64,000 nt of DNA, from assembly GCF_020748185.1 (NCBI RefSeq), contig NZ_JAHZMO010000004.1:62001-126000 (forward strand), given 5' to 3'. Shown one piece after another: positions 52,904-62,720 of the stretch. Made by a program: the position numbers and the translations under genes. The first letter of the stretch is position 1, and each line of letters opens with the position of its first letter. The stretch comes from Terrisporobacter petrolearius (lineage in GTDB: Bacteria; Bacillota; Clostridia; Peptostreptococcales; Peptostreptococcaceae). The notes beneath the pieces were generated by a model. The model was not told the origin of the DNA and did no database searches. It was given only the letters and a program-made list of their open reading frames with translations.

Positions 52904-55003
52904 ATGAACTGGATAGAACTTAACAACCAAGTCATAATAAAAGACGAAGAAGGAAAATACCAATTAGAGAAAGACAGAGAAGCTTTAGAAAGTTATTTAA
53001 ATGAATATGTAAATAAAAGGTTAAAAAAATTCAAAAATATAGAAGAAAGATTAAATTATTTAATAGAAAATAATTATTATAACAAAGAAGTAATAAATAA
53101 ATATACAATGGACTTTATAGAAAAGATTTACAACCATATAAAAAATTGTGATTTTAAATTCCAATCTTATATGAGTGCTAATAAATTTTATCAAAACTAT
53201 GCTCTAAAAAGTGACGATAACAAAATCATATTAGAAACATACAATGATAAGGTTTTAATAGTATCATTAGCTCTAGGTGATGGAGATGAAGATTTAACTT
53301 TAAGTTTAGCAGATAAATTAATAAAACAAGAGTTTCAGCCAGCTACTCCCACATTTTTAAATGCAGGAAGATCAAGAGCAGGGGAGATGGTATCTTGTTT
53401 TTTGCTTTCAGTGGAAGATAGTACAGAGGGAATTTCTTATGCCATATCTTCTGCCAACCATTTATCTAAAATAGGCGGAGGAGTAGCTTTAAATTTAAGT
53501 AGACTAAGAGCATGCGGAGATCCTATAAAAGGAATTGAGGGAGCCGCAGGAGGGCCTGTGGGTGTTGCAAAAATGCTTGAGCAATCATTTAGTTACTTTA
53601 ATCAAATGGGAGCTAGACAAGGAGCAGGAGCAGTTTATTTAAGTGTATTCCATCCAGACTTTGAATTATTAATGGACACAAAGAAAATAAATGCAGATGA
53701 AAAAATAAGATTAACTACTTTATCTTTAGGTGCCATAATTCATAACAAATTTATGGAATTAGCAGAAAAAAATGAGAAAGTTTACGCCTTTTATCCATAC
53801 AGTGTATACAAAAAGTATAAAATTCACTTAGATGAGATGAAAATGGATGAATGGTATGACAAGCTTGTAGAAGATAGGGATATACGAAAAAAAGAAATTA
53901 ATCCTAGACAGATGCTTACTAAAATAGCACAGATGCAACAAGAAAGTGGCTATCCTTATGTTGTTTTTATAGATACAGCAAACAAAGAACATACTTTAAA
54001 AGATTTAGGACTTATAAAAATGTCAAATTTATGTTGTGAAATATTCCAATATCAAACACCTTCAAACATAAAAGGTTATGCAGAAGAAAACATATGGGGA
54101 CAAGATATAAGTTGTAACTTAGGATCATTAAATATAGCGAATGTTATGGACAATAAAGATGTGGAAAAAACAGTGGAAACAGCTATAAAAGCCTTAACTT
54201 TTGTTTCAGATAAAACTAATATAAAACAAGTTCCAACGGTGAAAAATGGTAATGATAAATCACATTCCATAGGCCTTGGAGTAATGAACTTACATGGATA
54301 TTTAGTTAGAGAAAATATACTTTATACTTCGAAAGAAGCTCTGGACTTTTGTAATGTATTTTTTGCCATGATAAGATTTTATGCCATAAAAGCATCTATG
54401 AATATAGCAATAAAAAGAAAAGAAACTTTTGTTGGATTTGAAAAATCAGAATATGTAAAAGGTAAAGACAGTGAAGTTTTATCAAAATATTATAATGAAA
54501 ATTATTTACCAAAGACTGATAAAATAAAAGAATTATTTAAAGGTATTTATATTCCGACTAGAAAAGACTGGTCAAAGTTATTAGATGAAGTAAAAGAAAA
54601 TGGTATATACAATGCTTATTTAACAGCCATAGCACCAACACAAAGCATTAGCTACGTGCAAAATGCCACAAGTAGCATAATGCCAATAACAGAGCCAGTG
54701 GAAGTTAGAACTTATGGAGATTCAACAACAATTTATCCTATGCCATTTTTAACTAATGAAAATATGCTTTACTATCAATCAGCTTATAGAATTGATATGA
54801 GAAAGGTTATAGACATAGTAGCAGCAGCCCAAAGTCATGTGGACCAAGGAATATCTACAACATTATTTGTAACAGATGACAAAACAACTAGAGATATAGC
54901 AAGATATTATATTTATGCTTATAAAAAAGGTTTAAAAAGTTTATATTACACAAGAACAAAAATGACAAGAGATGATAATGAATGTCTAATGTGTTCTGTA
55001 TAG
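52904..55003 (+). CDS. nrdE: Class Ib ribonucleotide reductase large subunit NrdE
   Basis: A 699-residue protein. The ATG at 52904 follows AAGGAAGGTAG; the frame extends upstream through the NrdR boxes, which are not coding. ATPTFLNAGRSRAGEMVSCF holds one redox Cys, SNLCCEIFQY the radical-site region with the active Cys, and the C-terminal tail ends ECLMCSV with the exchange Cys pair. It reduces ribonucleoside diphosphates aerobically with NrdF. The operon is nrdEF without nrdI or nrdH; those must lie elsewhere. Confidence 0.96.
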   Translation: MNWIELNNQVIIKDEEGKYQLEKDREALESYLNEYVNKRLKKFKNIEERLNYLIENNYYNKEVINKYTMDFIEKIYNHIKNCDFKFQSYMSANKFYQNYALKSDDNKIILETYNDKVLIVSLALGDGDEDLTLSLADKLIKQEFQPATPTFLNAGRSRAGEMVSCFLLSVEDSTEGISYAISSANHLSKIGGGVALNLSRLRACGDPIKGIEGAAGGPVGVAKMLEQSFSYFNQMGARQGAGAVYLSVFHPDFELLMDTKKINADEKIRLTTLSLGAIIHNKFMELAEKNEKVYAFYPYSVYKKYKIHLDEMKMDEWYDKLVEDRDIRKKEINPRQMLTKIAQMQQESGYPYVVFIDTANKEHTLKDLGLIKMSNLCCEIFQYQTPSNIKGYAEENIWGQDISCNLGSLNIANVMDNKDVEKTVETAIKALTFVSDKTNIKQVPTVKNGNDKSHSIGLGVMNLHGYLVRENILYTSKEALDFCNVFFAMIRFYAIKASMNIAIKRKETFVGFEKSEYVKGKDSEVLSKYYNENYLPKTDKIKELFKGIYIPTRKDWSKLLDEVKENGIYNAYLTAIAPTQSISYVQNATSSIMPITEPVEVRTYGDSTTIYPMPFLTNENMLYYQSAYRIDMRKVIDIVAAAQSHVDQGISTTLFVTDDKTTRDIARYYIYAYKKGLKSLYYTRTKMTRDDNECLMCSV

Positions 55004-55015
55004 GGAGAGATAATT

Positions 55016-55987
55016 ATGACATTTACTTTAAATAAAATACACAAAGCAGTAAACTGGAACAAAGAAGATGACAACTTTACACAAGCCTTTTGGGAACAAA
55101 ATGTAAAGCAGTTTTGGCTTCCAGAAGAAATTTCTGTATCAAAAGATTTAAAAGTTTGGAATGAACTAAGTGAAAGAGAAAAAGACTTATATAAAAAAGT
55201 TTTAGCCGGTTTAACACTACTTGATACAAAACAAGGAAATAACGGAATACCTTCCATGATGAGTTTAACGGATAACCTTCAAAGAAAGGCCGTACTTTCA
55301 TTTATGGGAACTATGGAAGAAATACATGCGAAAAGTTATTCATCAATATTTACAACTCTACTATCAAATAGAGAAATAGATGAATTATTTGAATGGATAG
55401 AAGAAGAAAAAACTCTACAAAGAAAAGCAGAGTTAATTTTAGAGCAATATGAAAATACAAATGATGAAAAAAGTTTATATTTATCCATGGTAACAAGTGT
55501 ATTTTTAGAAAGTTTTCTATTTTATTCAGGATTTTTTTATCCCCTATTTTTGGCAGGCCAAGGAAAAATGGTATCAAGTGGAGAGATAATATCACTTATT
55601 CTAAGAGATGAATCACTACATGGAAAGTATATAGGATTTCTCGCAAAAGAAAAATTTGAAAGCTTTAATAAAGAAGAAAAAATGGAATTAAAAAATCAGA
55701 TGTATGAAATTTTCAACAGCCTTATGGATAATGAAATAGAATATACGAAGCTTATTTACAAAGACAGCAACTTAGAAGAAGAGGTTATAAACTTCTTACA
55801 ATATAATGCCAATAGAGCACTTGAAAATTTAGGATTTGAAGATTACTACCAAGTAAAACCTGTAAACCCAATAGTTTTAAATGGCTTAAGTACAGAAACT
55901 AAAACACATGATTTCTTCTCCACAAAAGGTAATGGATATCAAAAGGGAATATACGAAGAACTAAAAGACGAAGACTTTATAATATAA
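55016..55987 (+). CDS. nrdF: Class Ib ribonucleotide reductase small subunit NrdF
   Basis: A 323-residue protein of normal length, 12 bases behind nrdE. Metal ligands can be seen: LTLLDTKQGN (Asp), EEIHAKSYS (Glu, His), ESFLFYSGF (Glu) and LRDESLHGKYIG (Glu, His). The radical Tyr lies in the AKSYSSIF region. It holds the dimetal site that makes the tyrosyl radical for NrdE. A weak hairpin AAGTACC/GGTACTT (55993-56026) follows. Confidence 0.96.
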   Translation: MTFTLNKIHKAVNWNKEDDNFTQAFWEQNVKQFWLPEEISVSKDLKVWNELSEREKDLYKKVLAGLTLLDTKQGNNGIPSMMSLTDNLQRKAVLSFMGTMEEIHAKSYSSIFTTLLSNREIDELFEWIEEEKTLQRKAELILEQYENTNDEKSLYLSMVTSVFLESFLFYSGFFYPLFLAGQGKMVSSGEIISLILRDESLHGKYIGFLAKEKFESFNKEEKMELKNQMYEIFNSLMDNEIEYTKLIYKDSNLEEEVINFLQYNANRALENLGFEDYYQVKPVNPIVLNGLSTETKTHDFFSTKGNGYQKGIYEELKDEDFII

Positions 55988-56309
55988 GAAAAAAGTACCT
56001 TATAGAATTAATTTTATAGGGTACTTCATTCTTAATTATTAATTAAGAATTATATATTTTTAATTCTTATTAAGAATAAGTGGTAAATTATGCTATAATT
56101 CTATAGTGACAACTTAATGAATATTGTATTTATATGTATAAAAATAGAAATATAAATAAAGGGGAAAATTATCTATCAAATAAAATGAAACAATATTAAA
56201 ACAGGCCAAAGAATGATAATAAATAAACTTATCTTTCTATTGAAAATACACTAATCAGATTATTAACCTAAAAGGGGAACTTATTGAAATTAAAGGGGGT
56301 AATATTTGA
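55988..56309. other. AT-rich intergenic stretch
   Basis: It contains the weak hairpin after nrdF and an inverted repeat of TTAATTCTTA-type sequence (about 56030-56085). GGGGAAC and GGGGGTAATA ribosome-like sites occur near 56275-56303; the second serves the next gene. I see no gene or known RNA. Confidence 0.5.
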
Positions 56310-56684
56310 ATGAAGATGCAAAATAAATATAAAATCATACTAATAATATTAATTTTTATTACTATGAACTTATATTTAATATTTAAACCAGCATTCATTT
56401 TTTCTGACGAAAATATTTCAGACAAAATAAGTAGTAATTATTTAGATAAGCAAGGTTCCTTAAGTGATTATCAGATAAATTCATCAAAAATACTTAATAC
56501 TAATAAAGGAACTTTTGTAGAAACACGTTATAATGTTAAGCCAAAAGCACTGGCATACAGTGAGTGGAATGCAGGTAACGGGGTAGAAGGTTATAATGGG
56601 TGGTTAGTTAATAAGTCCACGTGTATTCGTTACCACAAAATAGGATTTATGTATATAACTATTGAAAGTTTTACAGAGTCGTGA
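56310..56684 (+). CDS. Anchored or secreted small protein of unknown function
   Basis: A 124-residue protein with an N-terminal helix (about residues 7-24) and an outside domain. The middle, SGLSDYQINSSKI-like, and the Trp-rich ending ALAYSEWNAGNGVEGYNGW give no family that I recognise. AAAGGGGGT precedes the start. A strong terminator follows. Confidence 0.6.
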   Translation: MKMQNKYKIILIILIFITMNLYLIFKPAFIFSDENISDKISSNYLDKQGSLSDYQINSSKILNTNKGTFVETRYNVKPKALAYSEWNAGNGVEGYNGWLVNKSTCIRYHKIGFMYITIESFTES

Positions 56685-56753
56685 TTATTTATTAATTTAT
56701 TTTAATTTCAATAAACAAATTAATAAGATTTGCAATTTACATATATTAAAAAT

Positions 56754-56802
56754 AAAAAAGCAATTACTTTAGAAAATTATATTTAAAGTAATTGCTTTTT
56801 TA
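56754..56802 (+). terminator. Terminator
   Basis: AAAAAAGCAATTACTTTA pairs with TAAAGTAATTGCTTTTTT. Confidence 0.9.
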
Positions 56803-56947
56803 TGTAATTATCACATATTACCATTGAAAAAATAATGAAATAATTCTATAATAATAGATAATGAACGTATGTTCTTAGAAAATGGAATATATATTTGATA
56901 AAAGTTATTTATTAATCTAGGGTTCATATTTTTAAGGAGGTGAGGTT

Positions 56948-58270
56948 TTGGATTTACAAAGAAAGCTTGAAATATTATCGTCAGCAGCAAAATACGATGT
57001 GTCTTGTTCGTCAAGTGGAAGTAACAGAAAAAATAAAAAAGGTGGTATAGGAAATGCTTGTGTAAGTGGTATTTGTCATTCATTTACACCAGATGGAAGA
57101 TGCGTATCTCTTCTCAAAATTTTAATGAGTAATGTGTGCATTTACGACTGCAGTTACTGTGTAAGTAGAACTTCCAACGATTTTCCAAGAGCCACATTTA
57201 CACCAGACGAAATATGTGATATAACTATAAATTTTTATAAAAGAAATTATATTGAAGGCCTATTTCTAAGCTCGGCCATAGTGAAAAGTGCCAACTTCAC
57301 CATGGAGAAATTGTACGAAACAGTTTATAAACTTAGAATTGAGCATAACTTCAATGGATACATACATTTAAAGGCCATACCTGGAGCAGACCAAAATCTA
57401 ATAGATAAAGCAGGACTTCTAGTTGATAGAATGAGTGTAAATATAGAACTTCCATCATCAGAAAGTCTAAAAATATTAGCACCAGATAAAGATAAAAATA
57501 AAATCTTATCGCCAATGAAAAATATTAGTAATAAAATTATTCAAAATAAAAATGAAATAAAAAGATTTAAAAATGCTCCAAGCTTTGTGCCTGGAGGCCA
57601 AAGTACACAATTAATAGTGGGGGCATCGCCAGAAAGTGACTTGAAAATACTAACTCTAAGTGAAAGTTTATACGAAAAGATGAACTTAAAAAGAGTTTAT
57701 TACTCCGCTTTTGTGCCAGTAACAAATGATAAAAGACTACCAGAAATTAAAAATCCACCAACACTAAGAGAGCATAGGCTTTATCAAGCAGACTGGCTTC
57801 TTAGATTTTATGGATTTAACGCAAAGGAATTATTAAGTGAAGAAAACCCCAATTTTGATATAAACTTTGATCCTAAAACTAATTGGGCTTTGAAAAATAT
57901 TCATACATTTCCACTAGAAATAAATAAAGTACCTAGAGAAATGCTGCTTAGAATTCCAGGTATAGGTGAAAAATCTGTTCAAAGAATAATGGCTATACGT
58001 AAAGTTTCAAATATTACCTTTGAAGATTTAAAAAAAATAGGTGTGGTTCTAAAAAGAGCACAGTATTTCATAACTTGTAATGGAAAATACTATGGAGATG
58101 TATCCTTTGATGAACCACTTATAAGAGATAAATTAGCTCCTAAAGAAGACTTAAATATATTAGAAAGCAAAGGAGAGCAACTAAATTTCTTTAATATGCC
58201 TGGATTTTATTATTCGCCGGCCATATTAAAAGTAGATGATATTTTTTCTTCGGTAATAGGAGAATTATAG
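56948..58270 (+). CDS. Putative DNA modification/repair radical SAM protein (TIGR03916 type)
   Basis: A 440-residue protein from a TTG behind AAGGAGGTGAGG. The radical SAM cluster motif CIYDCSYC (CX3CX2C, about residues 58-65) lies in an AdoMet barrel (ASPESDLKILTLSESLYEKM). A C-terminal helix-hairpin-helix, LRIPGIGEKSVQRIMAIRK (about 337-355), suggests DNA contact. With the next gene it forms a conserved two-gene unit of unknown exact chemistry, thought to act on DNA or uracil-like lesions. The start and length agree with the family. Confidence 0.9.
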   Translation: MDLQRKLEILSSAAKYDVSCSSSGSNRKNKKGGIGNACVSGICHSFTPDGRCVSLLKILMSNVCIYDCSYCVSRTSNDFPRATFTPDEICDITINFYKRNYIEGLFLSSAIVKSANFTMEKLYETVYKLRIEHNFNGYIHLKAIPGADQNLIDKAGLLVDRMSVNIELPSSESLKILAPDKDKNKILSPMKNISNKIIQNKNEIKRFKNAPSFVPGGQSTQLIVGASPESDLKILTLSESLYEKMNLKRVYYSAFVPVTNDKRLPEIKNPPTLREHRLYQADWLLRFYGFNAKELLSEENPNFDINFDPKTNWALKNIHTFPLEINKVPREMLLRIPGIGEKSVQRIMAIRKVSNITFEDLKKIGVVLKRAQYFITCNGKYYGDVSFDEPLIRDKLAPKEDLNILESKGEQLNFFNMPGFYYSPAILKVDDIFSSVIGEL

Positions 58271-58279
58271 GAGGAATTT

Positions 58280-59026
58280 ATGAGAGTATTTTTACATGAA
58301 CCAACTTTTGAAGGCTTGCTATCTGCCGTTTATGATGCTTATTACTCAAGCAGAAAGCCAGAGGCTATTTACAGTAAAATAGTATATGAAGAAAATTTAA
58401 TCGACGAAGTTATTACAATAAAAAGTAATTCTATTAAATTTGAAAAAGTTTATAATGCCATAATAAATAAAATATCAAAAGATTTACTAAATAAAATATA
58501 TTATGTATTTTTATCTGAAACAAAGGAAAGTTCCAATTTGATTTATAATTACTTGAAAATTGGATTTAAATTTGGAAAAGATGTGGAATTACATATAAAT
58601 AATGATATAGTTTTAAATATGGACAAAATAAGTAACAAGGTATCATATGAACGTCATAGACTTACAGGTTTTGTTAGATTTAAAGAAATAAATAATATTT
58701 TATATGCTTCCATAAACCCAGATTACAACATACTTCCCATACTTGGAAGTCATTTTAAAAAAAGACTTTCAAATGAAAACTTTATAATTCATGACGTAAA
58801 AAGAGATACTGCTCTTATTTATGATAAAGAAGATTATTATTTAACTAATTTATCAAAAGATCAAAAGAATATTTTAATAAATAGTGATGACAAAGGTGAG
58901 TATGAAAACTTGTGGAAGCAATATTTTAAATCAGTGAATATAGAAGAACGTAAAAATCCTAAACTTCAAAAGAGAATGATGCCAACTAGATATTGGAATA
59001 ATATTGTTGAAGTTAATAATAAGTAA
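58280..59026 (+). CDS. Radical SAM partner protein (TIGR03915/DUF4130 type)
   Basis: A 248-residue protein opening FLHEPTFEGLLSAVYDAYYS, with LTGFVRFKEINNILYASINP in the middle and a C-terminal RMMPTRYWNNIVEV, all typical of the DUF4130-type partner of TIGR03916 proteins. It lies nine bases behind its partner, with GGAGGAAT before the ATG, so the pair is cotranscribed. The reaction is unknown. Confidence 0.9.
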   Translation: MRVFLHEPTFEGLLSAVYDAYYSSRKPEAIYSKIVYEENLIDEVITIKSNSIKFEKVYNAIINKISKDLLNKIYYVFLSETKESSNLIYNYLKIGFKFGKDVELHINNDIVLNMDKISNKVSYERHRLTGFVRFKEINNILYASINPDYNILPILGSHFKKRLSNENFIIHDVKRDTALIYDKEDYYLTNLSKDQKNILINSDDKGEYENLWKQYFKSVNIEERKNPKLQKRMMPTRYWNNIVEVNNK

Positions 59027-59137
59027 TTAATAGATTTTCTGACAAGTATATAAAATTAAAAATAGTGCAAAAATAAACATGTATGATTAGATTTATCATA
59101 TTTTACTAATTATTTATACAGCTGGGAGTGAATCATA

Positions 59138-60340
59138 ATGACAAAGGTAACCTTACAAGATATACAAAAAGCACAAGAAACAATAAAAGATATAGTAAAA
59201 AAGACAGATATACTTGAAAGTACTAAACTTAGTACAATGACTGGAGCAAATATTTATTATAAATGCGAAAATCTTCAAAAAACTGGATCTTTTAAAGTGA
59301 GAGGGGCTTCTAATAAAATAGCAAATCTTACAGAAGAGGAAAAATCTAAAGGTGTTATAGCATCAAGTGCAGGAAATCATGCCCAAGGTGTTGCGCTAAG
59401 TGCAAAAATGAACGACATAGAAGCAACTATAGTAATGCCTTCAACGGCACCCCTTGCTAAGGTAACAGCAACAAAATCTTATGGAGCAAATGTGGTATTA
59501 GAAGGAATCGTTTATGATGATGCCTATGCAAAAGCAGTAGAGTTACAAAAAGAAAGTGGTGCAACATTTCTTCATCCATTTAACGACGAATATGTTATAG
59601 CAGGACAAGGAACAATAGCCTTAGAAATTTTTGAACAAATGAACAATAAAGTGGACACTATACTTTGCCCAATAGGCGGAGGAGGAATAATCTCTGGGGT
59701 GGCAGTGGCAGCAAAAGCCCTAAACCCTAATGTTAAAATAATTGGTGTACAAACAGCAAATATTCCATCTATGTACGAATCAATAAAAGAAGGTAAGGTA
59801 ACAACAGCATTTAAAGCAACTTCTGTGGCAGATGGTATATCAGTTAAGACTGTAGGAGATAAAACCTTTGATATAGCAAAAGAATTAGTAGATGAAGTGG
59901 TTCTTGTGGAAGAAGGGGAAATAGCAGAAGGCCTTTTATTCTTAATGGAAAACCAAAAAGTTGTGGCAGAAGGATCAGGAGCGGTTACAACAGCAGCAAT
60001 ACTAAGTGGAAAATACAAACCAAAAGCAGATGAGAATGTTATTTGTATAATTTCAGGTGGTAATATAGACGTTAATACTTTAAATAGGATAATAGCAATA
60101 GGTCTAAATAAAAGTGGTAGACGTTTTTCATTTAACACAGATATACAAGACAAACCAGGAGGACTTTCTGAACTTACTGGAATACTAAGTGGATTAGATG
60201 CAAATATAATAACAGCAAATCTATCTTCAATAAATGAAATTGGTAGATTAAATGCTCATATGATTTTAGAAACATTTGACCTTGAGCATATAGAAAAAAT
60301 TAAAAAAGCAATAAGTGATGGCGGTTTTGAAATTAAATAA
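59138..60340 (+). CDS. ilvA: Threonine ammonia-lyase with ACT domain
   Basis: A 400-residue PLP enzyme. GSFKVRGASNKI (Lys about residue 51) holds PLP, SSAGNHAQG binds the substrate carboxylate, and PIGGGGIISGVA the phosphate. The C-terminal part is one ACT domain (DKPGGLSELTGILSGLDANI). The length matches the short, one-ACT form (tdcB-like) that makes 2-oxobutanoate from threonine; whether it serves isoleucine synthesis or fermentation is undecided. Monocistronic, with a terminator. Confidence 0.93.
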   Translation: MTKVTLQDIQKAQETIKDIVKKTDILESTKLSTMTGANIYYKCENLQKTGSFKVRGASNKIANLTEEEKSKGVIASSAGNHAQGVALSAKMNDIEATIVMPSTAPLAKVTATKSYGANVVLEGIVYDDAYAKAVELQKESGATFLHPFNDEYVIAGQGTIALEIFEQMNNKVDTILCPIGGGGIISGVAVAAKALNPNVKIIGVQTANIPSMYESIKEGKVTTAFKATSVADGISVKTVGDKTFDIAKELVDEVVLVEEGEIAEGLLFLMENQKVVAEGSGAVTTAAILSGKYKPKADENVICIISGGNIDVNTLNRIIAIGLNKSGRRFSFNTDIQDKPGGLSELTGILSGLDANIITANLSSINEIGRLNAHMILETFDLEHIEKIKKAISDGGFEIK

Positions 60341-60370
60341 TAAATAAATCGTATAAAATATAAATAAATT

Positions 60371-60403
60371 AAAGCGACTAAATAATAATATTTAGTCGCT
60401 TTA
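60371..60403 (+). terminator. Terminator of the threonine ammonia-lyase gene
   Basis: AAAGCGACTAAATA pairs with TATTTAGTCGCTTT. Confidence 0.9.
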
Positions 60404-60408
60404 TAGAT

Positions 60409-60706
60409 TTAATCTTCAAACCAAGACTTTTTATAAAGAAGTATTATTATTGTAACTTCTCCTGAAGTGAAGTACTGAAAAAACAAAGATGTAACAATAA
60501 TTGCTAGTACCTTGTTATACTTAGCGCCTATACTAGTTAGCTCCATCCTATTGAGAATATTTCTTCAGTTCCATTTTGAGCAGTCCAAGAAAAGATCACA
60601 AGAACAACTAGTCCTATAGCTGGGACACCTCGTAAAAGAGATGTATCAGGATTTTCAGCAATGTTTCCTGTAATAAAAAAAATTACAGGAAACATTGTAG
60701 TATTAA
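60409..60706 (-). pseudogene. Membrane transporter gene fragment
   Basis: On the minus strand two frames carry hydrophobic coding-like sequence. One, from about 60706 to 60548, reads GVPAIGLVVLVIFSWTAQNG and stops. The other, 60546-60409, reads IGAKYNKVLAIIVTSLFF and ends KSWFED. They look like the last helices of a transporter split by a frameshift. The family is not clear. The rest of the gap 60341-60909 shows no gene. Confidence 0.45.
60659..60697. repeat. Perfect 16-bp inverted repeat with A7 loop
   Basis: CAATGTTTCCTGTAAT and ATTACAGGAAACATTG are perfectly complementary around AAAAAAA. It lies inside the transporter fragment, where it still encodes hydrophobic residues on the minus strand. 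No T tail follows, so it is not an ordinary terminator. Confidence 0.7.
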
Positions 60707-60909
60707 ATATAATCAAATATTACAATATATTAATAATGTATTTGAATAGTTTTCACAAAAAATAAATATTATAATAGCAGCCCAATAGTTTTTATAAAAA
60801 TCATAAAAAGATAAGATGATATATAGTCAAATACCGTTGTTTATGGTATATTATAATTCGTTGTTTAAATTGAGTTGAAATATTTGTAATTGTTAAGAAA
60901 GGGAATACC

Positions 60910-61449
60910 ATGGAAATACTTAGATTTAAAAAAGACGAATTTAATATGAAAAACTTCATACATTACTATAATGAAAATATAGAGGAATTACTTTTTAATT
61001 ATCCTCATTATATATCAAGGGTTTGCTTAGTAGATAGAGATTATATGGACGTAATTATATTTGATGAGGATTACGAAAATATAAATGAGGAAAAAGATTA
61101 TGAAGAGTTATTATATAATGGAGAGTATGCACTTCATTTTGTTGTTGGAAAAACCTATGAAGGAGCAGAAAAAATAGAACTTATTAATGGTAAAAAATAC
61201 GTATTAAATCACTATATGGGTGATATTTATGAAGATGATAACACTGTAAAGGATATAGGAGACTTAAGTTTGAATGTGGATAATTTGGTTGGCTTATTAA
61301 TTGATTTAGAGGAAAAAGAAATAGTGGTTCATCCAGTAGATTTTGAACATGGAGGAGAAATTTCTCAACCTAGGATAAGAAATGTTGATTATTGTGGAGA
61401 CCTGGAAGAAAAATTAGTGAAAATTTTAGATGAATTCTTAATTCAATAA
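60910..61449 (+). CDS. Acidic cytoplasmic protein of unknown function
   Basis: A 179-residue soluble, strongly acidic protein without signal peptide or membrane helix. NYPHYISRVCLVDRDYMDVI and VHPVDFEHGGEISQPRIRNV are its distinctive parts. I do not recognise a family. AAAGGGAATACC precedes the start. It is a single-gene unit between an AT-rich gap and a good terminator. Confidence 0.7.
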   Translation: MEILRFKKDEFNMKNFIHYYNENIEELLFNYPHYISRVCLVDRDYMDVIIFDEDYENINEEKDYEELLYNGEYALHFVVGKTYEGAEKIELINGKKYVLNHYMGDIYEDDNTVKDIGDLSLNVDNLVGLLIDLEEKEIVVHPVDFEHGGEISQPRIRNVDYCGDLEEKLVKILDEFLIQ

Positions 61450-61452
61450 TTT

Positions 61453-61479
61453 AAAGGACAGCTATATAGCTGTCCTTTG
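61453..61479. terminator. Bidirectional terminator
   Basis: AAAGGACAGCTA pairs with TAGCTGTCCTTT; it ends this gene and the convergent acyltransferase gene. Confidence 0.9.
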
Positions 61480-61480
61480 C

Positions 61481-62575
61481 TTATTTCATGCCTAAAACAA
61501 AGTTAAAAATCTTAACTCTGTATAAAATTTCATAACCAATAAATGTTAAAATTGCTGAAAAAATTATTATTAGTCCTATGGATAAAGCAGTAGATTTAAC
61601 TGTAGGTACAATTAAAATTGCAAGAACTAATAAAATAGGTTGATGAATAATATAAATTGGAAAAGTACGCTTATTTAAGAACCTTAGAAGTTTATTATTT
61701 TTATTAAAATGAACACTACTAAAACCTATAACTGTACAAATTGCAGATATTAAAACACCGTTTTTTAAAATACTATCAATAATCCATACTGTTAAATTAC
61801 TATCTTCTGGTCTAAGTAATAATGTATAAGTTACACCACAAATTCCGAAAAAAATAAGGGCAATTAAATACTGAAAGCGATGACTTATTAATTTTTCTAA
61901 AAGTGTATCATCTTCATAAACAATATAACCTAGCAAGAAAATTAATAAACATCCTACTATGCTTTTTCCCATTATACCTGGAAACAAGTCGCTACACATT
62001 CCAAGCATCAATAAAAATATAAAACTAAATTTATTTACAAAAGCCTTTTTTAAGAAATGAACTATATTTATTCCTTTTTCCTTTTTAAAAACTAAAGATA
62101 AAATAATTCCGCCCAAGATAGAAACAACAAATAAATATAGTATAAACCATAAGTGAGCAGGGGTAAAAGCTCCATCATAGCCTGTAAAATCAGTTACGTT
62201 TGAAAAAAAGAAACCTAAGTGACTAAAATAATTCAAGTTTACTTCACCACGCCAAACTCTTGCCAAATAAGTTTGTGGTGGTACTAAAAATATAAGTCCA
62301 AATAAAAGTGGTACAAGAAGCTTTTTAATTCTTTCTACTATATATTCCTTCATATTTCTACGCTCAAAGGAAAAATATGTGGAAGCTCCTGCGAGGAAAA
62401 ATAGCATAGGCATATACCATGTAAATAATAATAAAATTATTATGTTTGCAAAAAAGTTCTTTTCTTGTGAAATAATATAAAAATCCCCAAATTTACAAAA
62501 TATAGCGCAAGTATGATAAACAAAAAGCATGAGTATGCTTATGTTTCTAATCCAGTCTATTTCATATCTTCTCAT
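61481..62575 (-). CDS. Membrane acyltransferase (acyltransferase family 3)
   Basis: A 364-residue protein. The ATG at 62575 follows GGAGGGCTGG, which is itself read in frame from a TTG at 62587. About ten hydrophobic segments are present. EIDWIRNISILMLFVYHTC opens the protein with the active-site His; RTFPIYIIHQPILLVLAIL near the end is also typical. These enzymes O-acylate sugars or polymers of the envelope. The acceptor is unknown. Monocistronic. Confidence 0.88.
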   Translation of the reverse strand: MRRYEIDWIRNISILMLFVYHTCAIFCKFGDFYIISQEKNFFANIIILLLFTWYMPMLFFLAGASTYFSFERRNMKEYIVERIKKLLVPLLFGLIFLVPPQTYLARVWRGEVNLNYFSHLGFFFSNVTDFTGYDGAFTPAHLWFILYLFVVSILGGIILSLVFKKEKGINIVHFLKKAFVNKFSFIFLLMLGMCSDLFPGIMGKSIVGCLLIFLLGYIVYEDDTLLEKLISHRFQYLIALIFFGICGVTYTLLLRPEDSNLTVWIIDSILKNGVLISAICTVIGFSSVHFNKNNKLLRFLNKRTFPIYIIHQPILLVLAILIVPTVKSTALSIGLIIIFSAILTFIGYEILYRVKIFNFVLGMK

Positions 62576-62690
62576 CCAGCCCTCCAAATTTATAATAAGT
62601 TACAAAACATTCTTGCTATTTATTTTACTTTACCATAAATTTAGTCACATGTATTTATAAATTAATAATAATAAATTAGAAAATATTAAA

Positions 62691-62713
62691 GCTGAAAGAT
62701 AATTCTTCCAGCC
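62691..62713 (-). terminator. Terminator of the jelly-roll gene
   Basis: On the minus strand GCTGGAAGA pairs with TCTTTCAGC (one mismatch), followed by TTTA. Confidence 0.6.
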
Positions 62714-62720
62714 ATTTTAT

